A DNA stretch of 42,528 bases from Bacillota bacterium (lineage in GTDB: Bacteria; Bacillota; Sulfobacillia; Sulfobacillales; Sulfobacillaceae), in NCBI GenBank assembly GCA_021797635.1, contig JAJZZI010000120.1, positions 1-42,528 on the forward strand, written 5' to 3'. A program made the translations under genes and the position numbers. The stretch's first letter is position 1. Each line of letters starts with the position of its first letter. The notes beneath the pieces were generated by a model. The model had not been told where the DNA came from and did not search any database. It saw nothing but the letters and a program-made list of their open reading frames with translations. Positions 1 through 9,532 of this stretch are shown one piece after another.

Positions 1-246
1 ACTGATCGGTTCGAACTGGAAGGATCCCTTCTCGCCCAGCCTGCGGAGGGGATGCATCAGTCGATCCCGATGGTAGACCCGTTCGCCCAAATCCCGAACC
101 TTATGGCAAATGGCACCTCGGGTCACGGGATGGAGAGGATCACCGGTGATTTTGACGATTTTTCCGCCCTCTTGATACACCGTAAGACCGCACGTGTCCG
201 GACAGTCAAAGGGGCAGACCGAGCGCTTGGCGGTAAGCTCTTTCAT
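1..246 (-). CDS. Molybdopterin/4Fe-4S oxidoreductase, N-terminal fragment (cut by window edge)
   Basis: The minus strand reads an open frame of 82 codons from ATG at 246 to the window edge. The N-terminus carries the motif CPFDCPDTC (Cys11, Cys15, Cys19) and a fourth Cys at residue 47 (GAICHKVR), the usual iron-sulfur ligand pattern of the molybdopterin oxidoreductase (DMSO reductase/formate dehydrogenase-like) superfamily. KIVKITGDPLHPVTRG and ERVYHRDRLMHPLRR are also typical of this family, and the segment resembles from memory the YoaE/YyaE-type oxidoreductases of Bacillus. Substrate cannot be inferred from this fragment. The ribosome binding site directly before ATG 246 is weak; a 21-codon ORF with a strong one overlaps this start by ATGA, so translation is probably coupled. 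Confident for superfamily, not for function. Confidence 0.85.
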   Translation of the reverse strand, partial: MKELTAKRSVCPFDCPDTCGLTVYQEGGKIVKITGDPLHPVTRGAICHKVRDLGERVYHRDRLMHPLRRLGEKGSFQFEPIS

Positions 247-308
247 GGTGCGATTTCCGGAGATCGGGTTTGCTTGGGCCTTGATGGGGCTGTCGCTGCA
301 GGCGCCAT
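243..308 (-). CDS. Possible 21-codon leader ORF coupled to the oxidoreductase
   Basis: On the minus strand AAGGAGG (complement of 315-321) lies 6 nt before an ATG at 308. It opens a 21-residue frame rich in Ala, Pro and Ser whose TGA (243-245) overlaps the ATG of the oxidoreductase (244-246). The peptide has no recognisable motif. Either this is a translated leader that couples ribosomes into the next gene, or a one-base indel has separated a good ribosome binding site from the oxidoreductase frame. No family is known to me. Confidence 0.35.
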   Translation of the reverse strand: MAPAATAPSRPKQTRSPEIAP

Positions 309-519
309 GTTCTGCCTCCTTCGTGATCTTTAGCCGGGATTTGCATGGCAAGGGGATTAGCGGTTACGTTTAGTACGATCTGTGATCGAGCCCTAGTCAT
401 AAGTCAGCATACCATACGGGCACTGACTTCCTCCATGCAGCCATCGTATGCTCTGGGCCGGCCTCAGCGTTCAGGCACGAAGGCCCGAGCGATGGCTTTG
501 GATTCGGCGACGACGCCAT

Positions 520-534
520 ATGACCCATGGTCAT
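520..534. promoter_or_regulatory. Small palindrome, possible operator
   Basis: ATGACC-CAT-GGTCAT is a perfect 6-bp inverted repeat with a 3-nt centre. It lies about 14 bp downstream of the minus-strand -10 box at 548-553, so it would cover the early transcribed region of the oxidoreductase. That is a common operator position, but the regulator is unknown. Confidence 0.3.
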
Positions 535-547
535 GGAGGGGGGACTC

Positions 548-553
548 ATTATA
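548..553 (-). promoter_or_regulatory. Candidate -10 box for the oxidoreductase
   Basis: The minus strand reads the consensus TATAAT here. No good -35 hexamer lies 16-18 nt upstream; that position is occupied by an inverted repeat (568-589). Transcription would start near 541 and leave about 230 nt before the leader ORF. Confidence 0.35.
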
Positions 554-567
554 ACCCAAAGTGCTCG

Positions 568-589
568 CCCCTAGGCGAAGCCTAAGGGG
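568..589. repeat. Hairpin-forming inverted repeat over the -35 region
   Basis: CCCCTAGGC, a GAA loop and GCCTAAGGGG pair with a single bulged A. There is no T-tract on either side, so it is a poor intrinsic terminator. Its position at the -35 of the minus-strand promoter candidate suggests a binding site or a remnant; the role is unknown. Confidence 0.4.
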
Positions 590-733
590 TTGCAAGATGG
601 ATTCTTCGATGGATAACCCGCTTTAGAGGGATCTTCTTGGGCGTTGTCGAAGTACGCAGGTAGGTGTTGTCGCGAGGTGGTCCACATGTGATCCGATCGT
701 GCAGAACTCGAGCTAGAGTCCATGGAGGTTATC

Positions 734-1420
734 ATGATCCGTTTAGAACAAGTGGACAAGCGTTACGGTAACGGCCATGTAGCGCTGTCCGGCGTCAACT
801 TGGTGATAAGACGAGGCGAGTTTGTTTTTGTGGTGGGACCCAGCGGTTCCGGCAAGTCTAGTCTCATTCGCCTTTTGTACCGTGAAGAATTGCCAAGCAG
901 CGGAGACGTCTATATCGACCAGTTTCATCTGACCCGAATGCGCCGTAGTCAAGTGCCTCGGCTAAGGCGACAGTTGGGCGTGGTCTTTCAAGACGTGAAG
1001 CTTCTTCCTCAGCGAACCGTCTATCAAAATGTTGCCTTTGCCATGGAGGTGCTGGGCGCGAGCAGCCGCGAGATCCAAAAGCGGGTGCCCGCTGTGTTGG
1101 AATTAGTGGGTCTGGCCCGGCGCAAGGATTCCTTTCCCCACCAACTATCGGGAGGCGAGCAGCAGCGCGTGGGTATCGCTCGAGCCTTAATCAATAACCC
1201 CGTCTATCTCATCGCCGACGAGCCCACCGGCAACCTGGACCCGGATACGGCCTCAGACATTATGCGTCTGTTCTTGGAGATCAACCGGCGTGGCGCTACC
1301 GTCATCATGGCTACTCATGCTCGCGACTTGGTGAATCAAGTGCAGCGCCGCGTGATCGCGATTGATCACGGGCGTGTCGTCCGCGATGAGCTTAAAGGAG
1401 CCTACGGCCATGAAGCCTAA
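734..1420 (+). CDS. ftsE: Cell division ATP-binding protein FtsE
   Basis: A 228-residue ABC ATPase that pairs with FtsX at the membrane to control septal or sidewall peptidoglycan hydrolases. Walker A GPSGSGKS is at residues 35-42, the Q-loop Gln at about 86, signature LSGGEQ at 138-143, Walker B YLIADE at 158-163 and the switch His near 195 (ATHA). [17 protein letters not shown] and DEPTGNLDP are typical for FtsE. I chose ATG 734 rather than ATG 722, because the ribosome binding site GGAGGT (724-729) overlaps the upstream ATG and sits 4 nt before 734. The 3' end overlaps ftsX by 11 bp, indicating coupled translation. Confidence 0.95.
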   Translation: MIRLEQVDKRYGNGHVALSGVNLVIRRGEFVFVVGPSGSGKSSLIRLLYREELPSSGDVYIDQFHLTRMRRSQVPRLRRQLGVVFQDVKLLPQRTVYQNVAFAMEVLGASSREIQKRVPAVLELVGLARRKDSFPHQLSGGEQQRVGIARALINNPVYLIADEPTGNLDPDTASDIMRLFLEINRRGATVIMATHARDLVNQVQRRVIAIDHGRVVRDELKGAYGHEA

Positions 1421-2297
1421 GACCCTATGGTATTTTGGCCGAGAGACGGGATATGGCCTGTGGAGAAATGGATGGATGACGCTTGCCTCCGTGAGTACGG
1501 TGGCGATCTCCTTATTTGTTCTGGCCTTTTTCATTGTGTTAAGTGTCAATCTCAACCATGTCGCCGGCGTCTTGGAGAGCGAGGTGGAAGTGCGGGTCTT
1601 TATTCATCAGCATGTTCCGCGCCCCCGCGAGTTGAAACTAATGAATCAGGCCAAGCATTGGCCTGAGGTGCGCCAGATCTCGTTTTTTACTAAGGCTCAG
1701 GCTGCCCACCAGTTGCAGTCGGAGTTTCCGGACCAAAAAGATTTGTTGCAACTCATTGACCAATCGAACCCGCTATTTGACGGATTTGATGTGTATACTC
1801 GCAAACCGACGCAGATTGCCCAGGTGGTACGCAAATTTCGGGCCAGTCCTCTCATCCAGAGCGTGGTGTACGAGGGAGTGGTCGCCAAGAGAATTAATCG
1901 CCTCACCCAAGTGGTGCGCGTGGTGGGCTGGGGGATTGAGGCCCTATTGGCGTTGGCTACGTTGTCTATTGTCTCTAACACGATTCGCCTAGCCGTGTTT
2001 GCCCGCCGGCGCGAGATCGGGGTCATGAAGCTCGTAGGGGCTACGGACTGGTTCATCCGCTGGCCATTTGTCATGGAAGGGGTGGTGCTAGGACTGGTCG
2101 GAGCGGCTACCGCTGATGTGTCGGTGAACTACGGGTACCGATGGGCCATCCACGCCGCCGTCACTGCGATGCCCTTCTGGCCGGTCGCCCCATTATCGTT
2201 AGTCTTGCAGCATACGGTCTGGGTGACCGTGGCGACGGGATTGTTCATTGGAGCGCTGGGCAGTTTAGTGGCCGTGCGTCGATTCCTGCGCGTGTGA
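1410..2297 (+). CDS. ftsX: Cell division permease FtsX
   Basis: A 295-residue membrane protein, partner of FtsE. A short cytoplasmic N-terminus is followed by a first transmembrane segment (about 22-47), an extracytoplasmic domain (about 50-165, including the family-typical VEVRVFIHQ stretch) and three C-terminal transmembrane segments (about 168-195, 218-236, 265-288) with the conserved REIGVMKLVGATDWFIRWPF motif between the second and third. Start ATG 1410 follows AAAGGAG (1394-1400) by 9 nt and lies inside the end of ftsE. The periplasmic peptidase or carboxy-terminal protease gene often found next to ftsX in Firmicutes is not present here; uvrB follows instead. Confidence 0.94.
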   Translation: MKPKTLWYFGRETGYGLWRNGWMTLASVSTVAISLFVLAFFIVLSVNLNHVAGVLESEVEVRVFIHQHVPRPRELKLMNQAKHWPEVRQISFFTKAQAAHQLQSEFPDQKDLLQLIDQSNPLFDGFDVYTRKPTQIAQVVRKFRASPLIQSVVYEGVVAKRINRLTQVVRVVGWGIEALLALATLSIVSNTIRLAVFARRREIGVMKLVGATDWFIRWPFVMEGVVLGLVGAATADVSVNYGYRWAIHAAVTAMPFWPVAPLSLVLQHTVWVTVATGLFIGALGSLVAVRRFLRV

Positions 2298-2301
2298 TGA
2301 T

Positions 2302-2330
2302 TTGTTCGCATATCGGCAAGGTGCTATACT
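2302..2330 (+). promoter_or_regulatory. Promoter for the uvrB operon (extended -10)
   Basis: TTGTTC (2302-2307), a 17-nt spacer and TATACT (2325-2330) preceded by TG at the extended -10 position. It sits in the only gap between ftsX and uvrB. I looked for a Bacillus-type LexA box around it and did not find one. Confidence 0.6.
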
Positions 2331-2407
2331 GAGACTGACATAGACCTCAGCGTAGCAGTCGGCTAATTTTTTGGTGGCGATCGGGATACCATATTGGGAG
2401 GGCCGTG

Positions 2408-4414
2408 GTGAGCCTATTTAAACTGGTGAGTCCCTATCAACCGACCGGCGACCAGCCCCAAGCCATCGAGCAGTTGGTGTCTGCCTTTAAAGGGCACGAG
2501 AAAAAAGCCGTACTCCTCGGAGTCACGGGGTCGGGCAAGACCTTCACGATGGCTAACGTGATCGCTCAATTGAATCAGCCCACGTTGGTGATGGCGCCCA
2601 ACAAGACCCTGGCGGCGCAATTGGCGGGGGAGCTTAAGGCCTTTTTCCCAGAGAACGCCGTCGAATATTTCGTCAGCTACTACGACTATTATCAGCCTGA
2701 AGCATATATTGCTCAGACAGATCTGTACATCGAGAAAGACGCTCAGATTAATGATGAAATCGATAAGCTGCGCCATTCGGCGACTTCGTCGTTGCTGGAG
2801 CGAGATGACGTCATCATCGTAGCTAGCGTTTCCTGCATTTATGGTCTTGGATCGCCCATAGACTATCGCGAACTGGTACTCTCCTTACGACGGGGTCAAG
2901 TACGGGAACGACGGGCAATCTTGCAAAAGTTGGTCGAGACGCAATATCATCGTAATGACCACAATTTTGTGCGGGGCACCTTTCGCGCTCGCGGTGACGT
3001 GATTGAAATCTTTCCCGCTAACCAGAGTGAGCAAGCGATTCGGGTGGAGTTGTTCGGGGACGAAATTGAACGGATTCGTGAATTTGATGCCCTGACCGGG
3101 GAAGTCGTCGGAGAACGAGAGCATGTTGCCATCTACCCCGCCTCCCATTACGTGATGGATCGAGAGCGGCTAAAGCCTGCTCTTGCTTCGATTGAAGCTG
3201 AGCTGGAGGCGCGGCTAGCGGAGTTAAAGCGACTGGGAAAGGATCTGGAAGCCCAAAGACTCGAACAACGCACGCGTTATGATCTGGAAATGCTCCAGGA
3301 AGTGGGCTTTTGCTCGGGAATTGAAAATTATTCGAGGCATTTTACCGGACGCCAGCCGGGAGAGCCACCTTATACGCTGTTGGATTATTTTCCTTCCGCG
3401 TTTTTGACCATTATCGACGAGTCCCACGTGGGTGCCCCACAGATTCGAGGGATGTACGCAGGTGATCGATCCCGCAAGGAGAGCCTTGTGGATCATGGAT
3501 TTCGCTTGCCCTCAGCGTTTGACAACCGGCCACTCACCTTCGAAGAATTCGACCGTCGCATTGATCGCGTGCTGTACGTCTCCGCGACCCCCGGACCCTA
3601 TGAGCTAGGAGTTGGCGGGACGGTGGTCGAACAGATTGTTCGTCCCACGGGCCTCTTGGATCCGGAAATTAGCGTGCGTCCCACGGCTGCGCAGATTGAC
3701 GACTTGCTGGGCGAGATACGAGATCGCACCCAGCGCGATCAGCGGGTGCTGGTGACCACTCTGACCAAGAAGATGGCCGAAGACTTGACCGAGTACTTTC
3801 GTGAAGCGGGCGTCAAGGTGCGCTACTTACACTCCGATGTCGACACCCTGGAACGCATGGCCATTTTGCGCGACCTGCGGCTGGGCGAGTTCGATGTATT
3901 GGTCGGGATTAATCTCTTGCGCGAAGGCCTGGACTTGCCCGAGGTGGGTTTGGTCGCGATTTTAGACGCGGATAAGGAGGGCTATTTACGATCCATCACC
4001 TCATTGGTTCAAACCATCGGTCGGGCAGCCAGAAATGCAGAAGGTGCCGTTATTATGTATGCCGATCGAATCACCGACTCGATGAAGGGAGCCATTGAAG
4101 AAACGAGTCGGCGACGAAGCATCCAATCCGCCTATAACCGCGAGCACAACATTACGCCAACGACGGTGAAGACGGCGGTGAGGGACGTCATCCAAGCCAC
4201 TAAAGCTGTGGAAGAGCAGCATATTGAAGACAAACCCCTCAAGGAGCTTAGTGCTCGAGAACGCGTGCGCATGGCCAACCGCCTGCGTAAGGAGATGAAA
4301 GACGCTAGCCGCAACTGGGAATTCGAGAGGGCAGCGGCGCTTCGCGACCTGTTAATCGAACTAGAGGCCGAAAAGCCGGCGGTGGCTACGGGAGGAGCAA
4401 AGAAGCGTGGCTGA
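2408..4414 (+). CDS. uvrB: Excinuclease ABC subunit B
   Basis: A 668-residue DNA damage-verification helicase of nucleotide excision repair, which receives damaged DNA from UvrA and recruits UvrC. Visible are the N-terminal [13 protein letters not shown], Walker A GVTGSGKT (38-45), the beta-hairpin region [20 protein letters not shown] used to clamp DNA, DESHV (Walker B), the late helicase motifs ([18 protein letters not shown]) and a C-terminal UVR motif (about 625-655) that contacts UvrC. Two GTG codons lie at 2405 and 2408; GGGAGGG ends at 2402, so 2408 has the better spacing. The last bases overlap uvrA. Full length for the family. Confidence 0.97.
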   Translation: MSLFKLVSPYQPTGDQPQAIEQLVSAFKGHEKKAVLLGVTGSGKTFTMANVIAQLNQPTLVMAPNKTLAAQLAGELKAFFPENAVEYFVSYYDYYQPEAYIAQTDLYIEKDAQINDEIDKLRHSATSSLLERDDVIIVASVSCIYGLGSPIDYRELVLSLRRGQVRERRAILQKLVETQYHRNDHNFVRGTFRARGDVIEIFPANQSEQAIRVELFGDEIERIREFDALTGEVVGEREHVAIYPASHYVMDRERLKPALASIEAELEARLAELKRLGKDLEAQRLEQRTRYDLEMLQEVGFCSGIENYSRHFTGRQPGEPPYTLLDYFPSAFLTIIDESHVGAPQIRGMYAGDRSRKESLVDHGFRLPSAFDNRPLTFEEFDRRIDRVLYVSATPGPYELGVGGTVVEQIVRPTGLLDPEISVRPTAAQIDDLLGEIRDRTQRDQRVLVTTLTKKMAEDLTEYFREAGVKVRYLHSDVDTLERMAILRDLRLGEFDVLVGINLLREGLDLPEVGLVAILDADKEGYLRSITSLVQTIGRAARNAEGAVIMYADRITDSMKGAIEETSRRRSIQSAYNREHNITPTTVKTAVRDVIQATKAVEEQHIEDKPLKELSARERVRMANRLRKEMKDASRNWEFERAAALRDLLIELEAEKPAVATGGAKKRG

Positions 4415-7247
4415 CACCATGATTCGGGTGCGCGGCGCCCGCCAGCATAATCTGAAGGGCATTGATATTGACATTCCCCGGGATCGCTTAGTCGTGGTCA
4501 CCGGGGTCTCGGGTTCGGGAAAGTCGTCGTTAGCCTTTGATACCATTTATGCCGAAGGCCAACGACGCTATGTCGAGTCGCTATCGTCTTATGCCCGTCA
4601 GTTTCTTGGGCAAATGGATAAGCCTGACGTAGACAGCATCGAAGGGTTGTCTCCGGCGATATCCATCGATCAGAAGACGACCAGCCATAATCCACGCAGT
4701 ACGGTAGGCACGGTCACCGAGATCTACGATTACCTGAGGCTCCTCTATGCCCGCGCTGGAACGCCACATTGTCCCAAATGCGGGCAACTCATTCGTCGGC
4801 AAACGATTGAACAAATGGTAGATCGGGTGATGGCCCGACCCGAGGGAACGCGGCTTGAAATCCGTGCACCCTTAATCCGGGGGCGTAAAGGCGCCCATGA
4901 GAAAGTGGTAAGTGAACTGCGGCGAGAAGGATACAGCCGTGCCCGCGTTGACGGCGAACTCGTCGAGTTAGAAACGCTGCCCGCCTTATCGAAGAACCAA
5001 AAACACACCATATCGGCGGTTGTGGATCGCGTCGTCGTGCGTCCGGGAGTATCATCGCGCTTGGCTGAATCGTTGGAGCACGCCCTGAATCTTTCGGGGG
5101 GAGCCGTCGAGGTGGGAGAGCCCGAGGGACCCGCAGAGCTCTTTTCTCGGGACTTGGGATGTGCTTCCTGTGGGATCGCCCTAGAAGAGCTTTCCCCGCG
5201 CATGTTTTCTTTCAACGCCCCTTATGGCGCGTGCCCGGCGTGCACCGGACTTGGATATAAGTTAGAACTGGATCCGGCCCTGATTGTTCCGAATCCGGCC
5301 TTGGCGGTGCGTGAGGGGGCGGTGGCCCCGTTTTTCCGAGCATCCAGCCGCTTTTATTCAGATCTCCTGGAACGGGTGCTGGAAGTGGCCGGCATCGATG
5401 GCGACACACCTTATCAAGACCTTTCCGAAGCGGCCAAAGATGTGATTCTTCATGGATATCCAGAGCCCGTGCCTTTTGAGTATGAAGGTGGGTTTGCCCG
5501 ACGGGATGGCACCATGCGCTATCAGGGCGTGATTCCCATTTTGGAACGGCGCTATCGCGAGTCGGGTAGCGAGGGCGTCAAACAGGACGTGGAAGAATAC
5601 ATGACTTCGCGTCCCTGCCACGCCTGCCACGGAAAACGCTTGGCCCCCGAGGTTCTGGCGGTGACCATCGCCGACCGCTCCATCGCCGACCTTACGGATC
5701 TGGCGGTCGTGGATCTTCAGGGGGTCCTTGCCCAAACGCGTTGGTCGGAGCGAGAGCGGCGCGTCGCCGAGCCAATTTTGAAGGAAATTAGTGAGCGCTT
5801 GGGCTTTCTCGTCGACGTGGGTCTCGGCTACCTCACCCTATCTCGCCAAGCCGGTTCGCTTTCTGGCGGGGAGGCCCAGCGCATTCGTTTGGCTACCCAA
5901 ATCGGATCGTCTCTGGTAGGGGTGCTTTATATTCTCGATGAGCCTTCGATCGGGCTTCATCAACGCGACAACGCCAAACTGATTCGTACGATGAAAAGAC
6001 TGCGCGACTTGGGTAATACCTTAATTGTGGTCGAGCACGACGAAGAGACGATGTTGGCTGCCGATTATTTGATTGATATTGGCCCTGGCCCTGGAGTGTA
6101 CGGGGGGCAGATCGTCGCCGCGGGTAGCCCAGAAGAAGTGATGCGCATGAACCACAGCTTGACGGGGAACTTCTTGTCGGGCAAGGAAGCGATCGCCCTG
6201 CCGAGCAGTCGACGGGCTCCAGGTGAACGCTGGCTTCGGGTGCAAGGAGCCACCGAGCACAACCTTCAAGAAATTACCGTGGAAATTCCCTTAGGTTTAT
6301 TTGTGGTGGTCACGGGCGTCTCGGGATCGGGCAAGTCGACCCTGGTAAACGATATCATCCGCCACCGCCTCGAACTCGATTTGAATGGCGCACGGAGCCG
6401 TAAGGTAGGAATGCACCGGGCGATGTCAGGCAAAGAATGGCTGGATAAGGTCATCGCCATTGATCAAAGTCCGATCGGACGCACGCCGCGTTCGAATCCC
6501 GCCACCTACACGGGATCGTTTGACTTGATTCGCGAAATCTTTAGCCAGACCAATGAAGCCGCGGTGCGCGGATATCGTCCCGGTCGGTTTTCTTTTAACT
6601 TAATGGGCGGGCGGTGCGAGGCCTGCCGAGGGGACGGCATTTTAAAGATTGAGATGCACTTTTTGCCTGATGTATACGTGCCTTGCGAGGTCTGCAAAGG
6701 ACGCCGTTACAACCGAGAGACCTTGGAGGTTCACTACCGGGGAAAGAACATTGCCGACGTCTTGGAGATGACCGTGGATGAAGGTCTGGAGTTCTTTCGC
6801 CATCATTCCCGGCTCCAACGAAAGCTCAAAACACTGGCCGAGGTGGGACTAGGCTATGTCCATTTGGGACAACCCGCGACCACGTTGTCTGGCGGAGAGG
6901 CGCAGCGGGTAAAACTGGCGACCGAGCTTTCGCGGCGTTCCGAAGGCCGCACCTTGTACATTTTGGATGAACCCACCACGGGCCTTCACGCTGCCGACGT
7001 GCGTCACTTGCTGGGCGTGCTCGAGCGACTGGTTAGCCAAGGGGACACGGTGCTGGTGATTGAGCACAATCTCGATGTGATAAAGACGGCGGATTGGATT
7101 GTCGACCTCGGTCCTGAGGGAGGAGATGGCGGTGGCCGCGTGGTCGCGGTGGGGCCACCAGAGCAGGTGGCCACGGTGTCTGAATCGTTTACCGGACAGT
7201 ATCTCGCGCACTATTTGGATCGGCGAAGCCAGCCAGCCATCCGCTAG
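4407..7247 (+). CDS. uvrA: Excinuclease ABC subunit A
   Basis: A 946-residue damage sensor of nucleotide excision repair, a tandem ABC ATPase. Walker A motifs are GVSGSGKS at about 33-40 and GVSGSGKST at about 637-645; signature LSGGEAQR occurs near 485 and again near 827. Zinc-binding cysteine pairs are seen near 252/276 (CASC, CPAC) and 737/761 (CEAC, CEVC), plus a further CPKC near 122. The GTG start at 4407 follows GGAGGAG (4391-4397) by 9 nt and overlaps the uvrB stop codon, so uvrB and uvrA are translationally coupled. Nothing is missing compared with the normal family length. Confidence 0.97.
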   Translation: MADTMIRVRGARQHNLKGIDIDIPRDRLVVVTGVSGSGKSSLAFDTIYAEGQRRYVESLSSYARQFLGQMDKPDVDSIEGLSPAISIDQKTTSHNPRSTVGTVTEIYDYLRLLYARAGTPHCPKCGQLIRRQTIEQMVDRVMARPEGTRLEIRAPLIRGRKGAHEKVVSELRREGYSRARVDGELVELETLPALSKNQKHTISAVVDRVVVRPGVSSRLAESLEHALNLSGGAVEVGEPEGPAELFSRDLGCASCGIALEELSPRMFSFNAPYGACPACTGLGYKLELDPALIVPNPALAVREGAVAPFFRASSRFYSDLLERVLEVAGIDGDTPYQDLSEAAKDVILHGYPEPVPFEYEGGFARRDGTMRYQGVIPILERRYRESGSEGVKQDVEEYMTSRPCHACHGKRLAPEVLAVTIADRSIADLTDLAVVDLQGVLAQTRWSERERRVAEPILKEISERLGFLVDVGLGYLTLSRQAGSLSGGEAQRIRLATQIGSSLVGVLYILDEPSIGLHQRDNAKLIRTMKRLRDLGNTLIVVEHDEETMLAADYLIDIGPGPGVYGGQIVAAGSPEEVMRMNHSLTGNFLSGKEAIALPSSRRAPGERWLRVQGATEHNLQEITVEIPLGLFVVVTGVSGSGKSTLVNDIIRHRLELDLNGARSRKVGMHRAMSGKEWLDKVIAIDQSPIGRTPRSNPATYTGSFDLIREIFSQTNEAAVRGYRPGRFSFNLMGGRCEACRGDGILKIEMHFLPDVYVPCEVCKGRRYNRETLEVHYRGKNIADVLEMTVDEGLEFFRHHSRLQRKLKTLAEVGLGYVHLGQPATTLSGGEAQRVKLATELSRRSEGRTLYILDEPTTGLHAADVRHLLGVLERLVSQGDTVLVIEHNLDVIKTADWIVDLGPEGGDGGGRVVAVGPPEQVATVSESFTGQYLAHYLDRRSQPAIR

Positions 7248-7274
7248 CGGGTTGGCCGAAGAGGAGGTGCCGTG

Positions 7275-9194
7275 GTGGATGATGCCCAGGCAGAACCGCT
7301 AAAAGAGGCTGCCAAGAGGCTTCGGGACGGGCCCGGAGTCTACCTGATGAAGGACGCCGCGGGTGTCGTGATTTATGTAGGCAAGGCGGTCAATCTCAGG
7401 AATCGGGTGAAAAGCTACTTTCAGGATCCATCTCGACTAGCCCCCAAGGTAGCTGCGATGATGCGGCACGTGGCCGACTTTGAGGTGATCACGACCGACA
7501 CGGAAGTCGAGGCGCTGATTCTCGAGGCCACGTTAATTAAGGCTCGGCAGCCGCGCTATAACATTCGATTGAAGGATGACAAGGCTTATCCCTACTTGCG
7601 GCTTACTTGGGAAGAACCCTTTCCTCGACTTCTTATCGCCAGACGATCGGGGCAAGAAGGCAGCCGGTACTTCGGTCCTTATACTCATGCCCAGTCGGTC
7701 CACGATACCATCCGTCTACTGAGACGGATATTTCCCATACGCAACTGCACTAACCAAAAGTTTAAGAATCAATCCCGACCCTGTTTAGAACACTTCATTA
7801 ATCGCTGTCAGGCCCCATGTCAGGCTATGGTCAGCCAAGAAGAGTATCGCGCGATGATGCGCGAAGTGGAGTGGTTCTTGGAAGGGCGGACGGACGCCGT
7901 GGTCCGCGATCTCAAAGAGAAGATGGAAGAGGCGGCGGATCGCTTGAACTTTGAACGGGCTGGCCAACTCCGCGACCAAATCTTAGCGGTGCAAGAAATT
8001 ACCCGAGAGCAGAAGGTATCGTCTACGGTGGGCCGCGACCTCGATGCCATTCATTGGGCGGTGGACGCCGGCGATGCCTTCGTACAAGTTTTCACCGTCC
8101 GAAGGGGCCGGGTCACCGGGCGCGATGCATTTACCTTGACCGGAGTGGACCCAGCGGATGAGGGAGAATTGGCCCGGGCGTTTTTGATCCAGTATTATGG
8201 ACGTCCGCGTGATATTCCACCACTGGTGCTGGTACCTGTGGCACCCAACGAAGACGAGGCGCTCAAAACGTGGTTAGCCAAAGCGCGGGGGTTTAGCGTG
8301 AAAATCGAGGTGCCTCGTCGAGGCGAAAAACAACGGCTGTTGGCCATGGTGGGACAAAACGCCGAGTGGTCCCGTGACGAAGCGCGCCGGCGGATCGAGA
8401 CTCGGGAGCGCGATCGAGACGAGGGACTCCTAGGGCTTCAGCATGCCCTGGGGCTTTTGGCGCCGCCTGAGCGTATGGAATGCTATGATATCTCCAACAC
8501 CCAGGGGACGGAATCGGTGGCCTCCATGGTGGTCTTTACGCAGGGAAGACCGGATAAGAGTCAGTACCGGCGGTTCAAAATCCGGACCGTCGAGGGGCCC
8601 AACGATTTTGCGTCGATGGCGGAGGTGATTAGTCGCCGCTTTCGTCATGTGGAGAAGGTGGCGGAAGTCCCAGGGAAGTCGCGGTTCGCCGTTCGCCCCG
8701 ACCTTATTATTATTGATGGAGGCAAGGGCCAACTCGGTTATGCGCTAAGGGCGATGCAAGAGGCGGGATGCGGCGATATTCCCGTGTTCGGTCTGGCTAA
8801 ACAGCATGAGTGGTTGTTCGAACCGGATCGACCGGAACCGATTATTTTAGATCGTGACTCGGCGGCTTTAAAGCTCGTGCAGCAGATTCGTGATGAGGCC
8901 CACCGCTTCGCCATTACTTTTCATCGTCAGCTCCGTACCAAGCGCAATTTAAAGTCGGTGCTCGACGACATCCCGGGCATCGGCCCCAAACGCAAGCGGC
9001 AATTGGTGGCGCACTATGCCCGGCCGGAGGCCTTGGCGCTGGCGACCGTGCCAGAACTCGCCAAGCTTCCAGGGATGACGGTGAAGGCTGCCGAAACGGT
9101 ATTGTCCTACTTAAGCGCCCAAGGCTTTTCGGAACCTGGGGCCGGTGCCAGCCAGAAGGCCGAGCTGTCAACCACGAAGGGGGGATCGTCATGA
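7275..9194 (+). CDS. uvrC: Excinuclease ABC subunit C
   Basis: A 639-residue dual nuclease that cuts on both sides of the lesion in the UvrB-DNA complex. The N-terminal GIY-YIG domain is present (GPGVYLMKD, then VIYVGKAVNLRNRV). A UVR motif near 205-235 matches UvrB's C-terminus, an RNase H-like domain carries MECYDISNTQG and IIDGGKGQL, and tandem helix-hairpin-helix motifs close the protein (IPGIGPKRKRQL). GTG codons occur at 7272 and 7275; AGGAGGT (7262-7268) is better spaced to 7275. It follows uvrA by 27 bp and overlaps the next gene, so uvrB-uvrA-uvrC form one operon. Confidence 0.96.
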   Translation: MDDAQAEPLKEAAKRLRDGPGVYLMKDAAGVVIYVGKAVNLRNRVKSYFQDPSRLAPKVAAMMRHVADFEVITTDTEVEALILEATLIKARQPRYNIRLKDDKAYPYLRLTWEEPFPRLLIARRSGQEGSRYFGPYTHAQSVHDTIRLLRRIFPIRNCTNQKFKNQSRPCLEHFINRCQAPCQAMVSQEEYRAMMREVEWFLEGRTDAVVRDLKEKMEEAADRLNFERAGQLRDQILAVQEITREQKVSSTVGRDLDAIHWAVDAGDAFVQVFTVRRGRVTGRDAFTLTGVDPADEGELARAFLIQYYGRPRDIPPLVLVPVAPNEDEALKTWLAKARGFSVKIEVPRRGEKQRLLAMVGQNAEWSRDEARRRIETRERDRDEGLLGLQHALGLLAPPERMECYDISNTQGTESVASMVVFTQGRPDKSQYRRFKIRTVEGPNDFASMAEVISRRFRHVEKVAEVPGKSRFAVRPDLIIIDGGKGQLGYALRAMQEAGCGDIPVFGLAKQHEWLFEPDRPEPIILDRDSAALKLVQQIRDEAHRFAITFHRQLRTKRNLKSVLDDIPGIGPKRKRQLVAHYARPEALALATVPELAKLPGMTVKAAETVLSYLSAQGFSEPGAGASQKAELSTTKGGSS

Positions 9195-9532
9195 TGCGAA
9201 TCTTATGGGTATGGGCCATCACCGCCATGGGGTTGGCGGTCATCGCCCATTTGGGCATGGGCATTCAAGCCAACTCCACGGTCAGCATTATTGTGGCGGC
9301 GTTGGTCTTGGGCCTGGTCAACACCTTTATTCGTCCCATCTTGCGTTTGGTGGCAATACCGTTTACCTTAGTCACGTTTGGTCTATTCGGCTGGATTATC
9401 AATGGCCTGATGCTTTGGCTGGTTTCGCGGCTGGTGCCCGGCTTTCATGTGGCTGGGTTTGTCGCAGCCGTGCTGGGAGCAGTGGTGTTGGCGGCCATAT
9501 CGGGGGTTATGCATTGGATTGTGCGACGATGA
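9191..9532 (+). CDS. Small membrane protein of the YvlD / phage-holin-like family
   Basis: A 113-residue, almost wholly hydrophobic protein with four predicted transmembrane helices. The pattern LVNTFIRPILRLVAIPFTLVTFG and a following LMLWLVSRLVPGFHVAGF is typical of the YvlD/DUF360 family (sometimes called phage holin family 4), whose function is not settled. The ATG at 9191 overlaps the uvrC stop (ATGA arrangement) and follows AAGGGGGGA; its own stop overlaps the start of the HAD gene in the same way. It is therefore co-translated with the uvr genes; there is no sign of prophage nearby. Confidence 0.8.
   Translation: MMRILWVWAITAMGLAVIAHLGMGIQANSTVSIIVAALVLGLVNTFIRPILRLVAIPFTLVTFGLFGWIINGLMLWLVSRLVPGFHVAGFVAAVLGAVVLAAISGVMHWIVRR

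Larger units (their letters stand above)
309..733. other. Divergent intergenic region between oxidoreductase (-) and ftsE (+)
   Basis: About 425 bp with no supportable gene; the short open frames here lack ribosome binding sites and family motifs. It must hold the control regions of both flanking genes. A consensus minus-strand -10 box and two inverted repeats are listed separately. I could not identify a convincing promoter for ftsE on the plus strand. Confidence 0.5.

Noticed and set aside
2290-2404. LexA box before uvrB
   Set aside because: No match to the Gram-positive GAAC-N4-GTTC type palindrome was found.
9145-9528. N-terminal extension of the HAD phosphatase frame
   Set aside because: It is a shadow of uvrC and the YvlD-type gene; MISLVALDLDGT must be the N-terminus.
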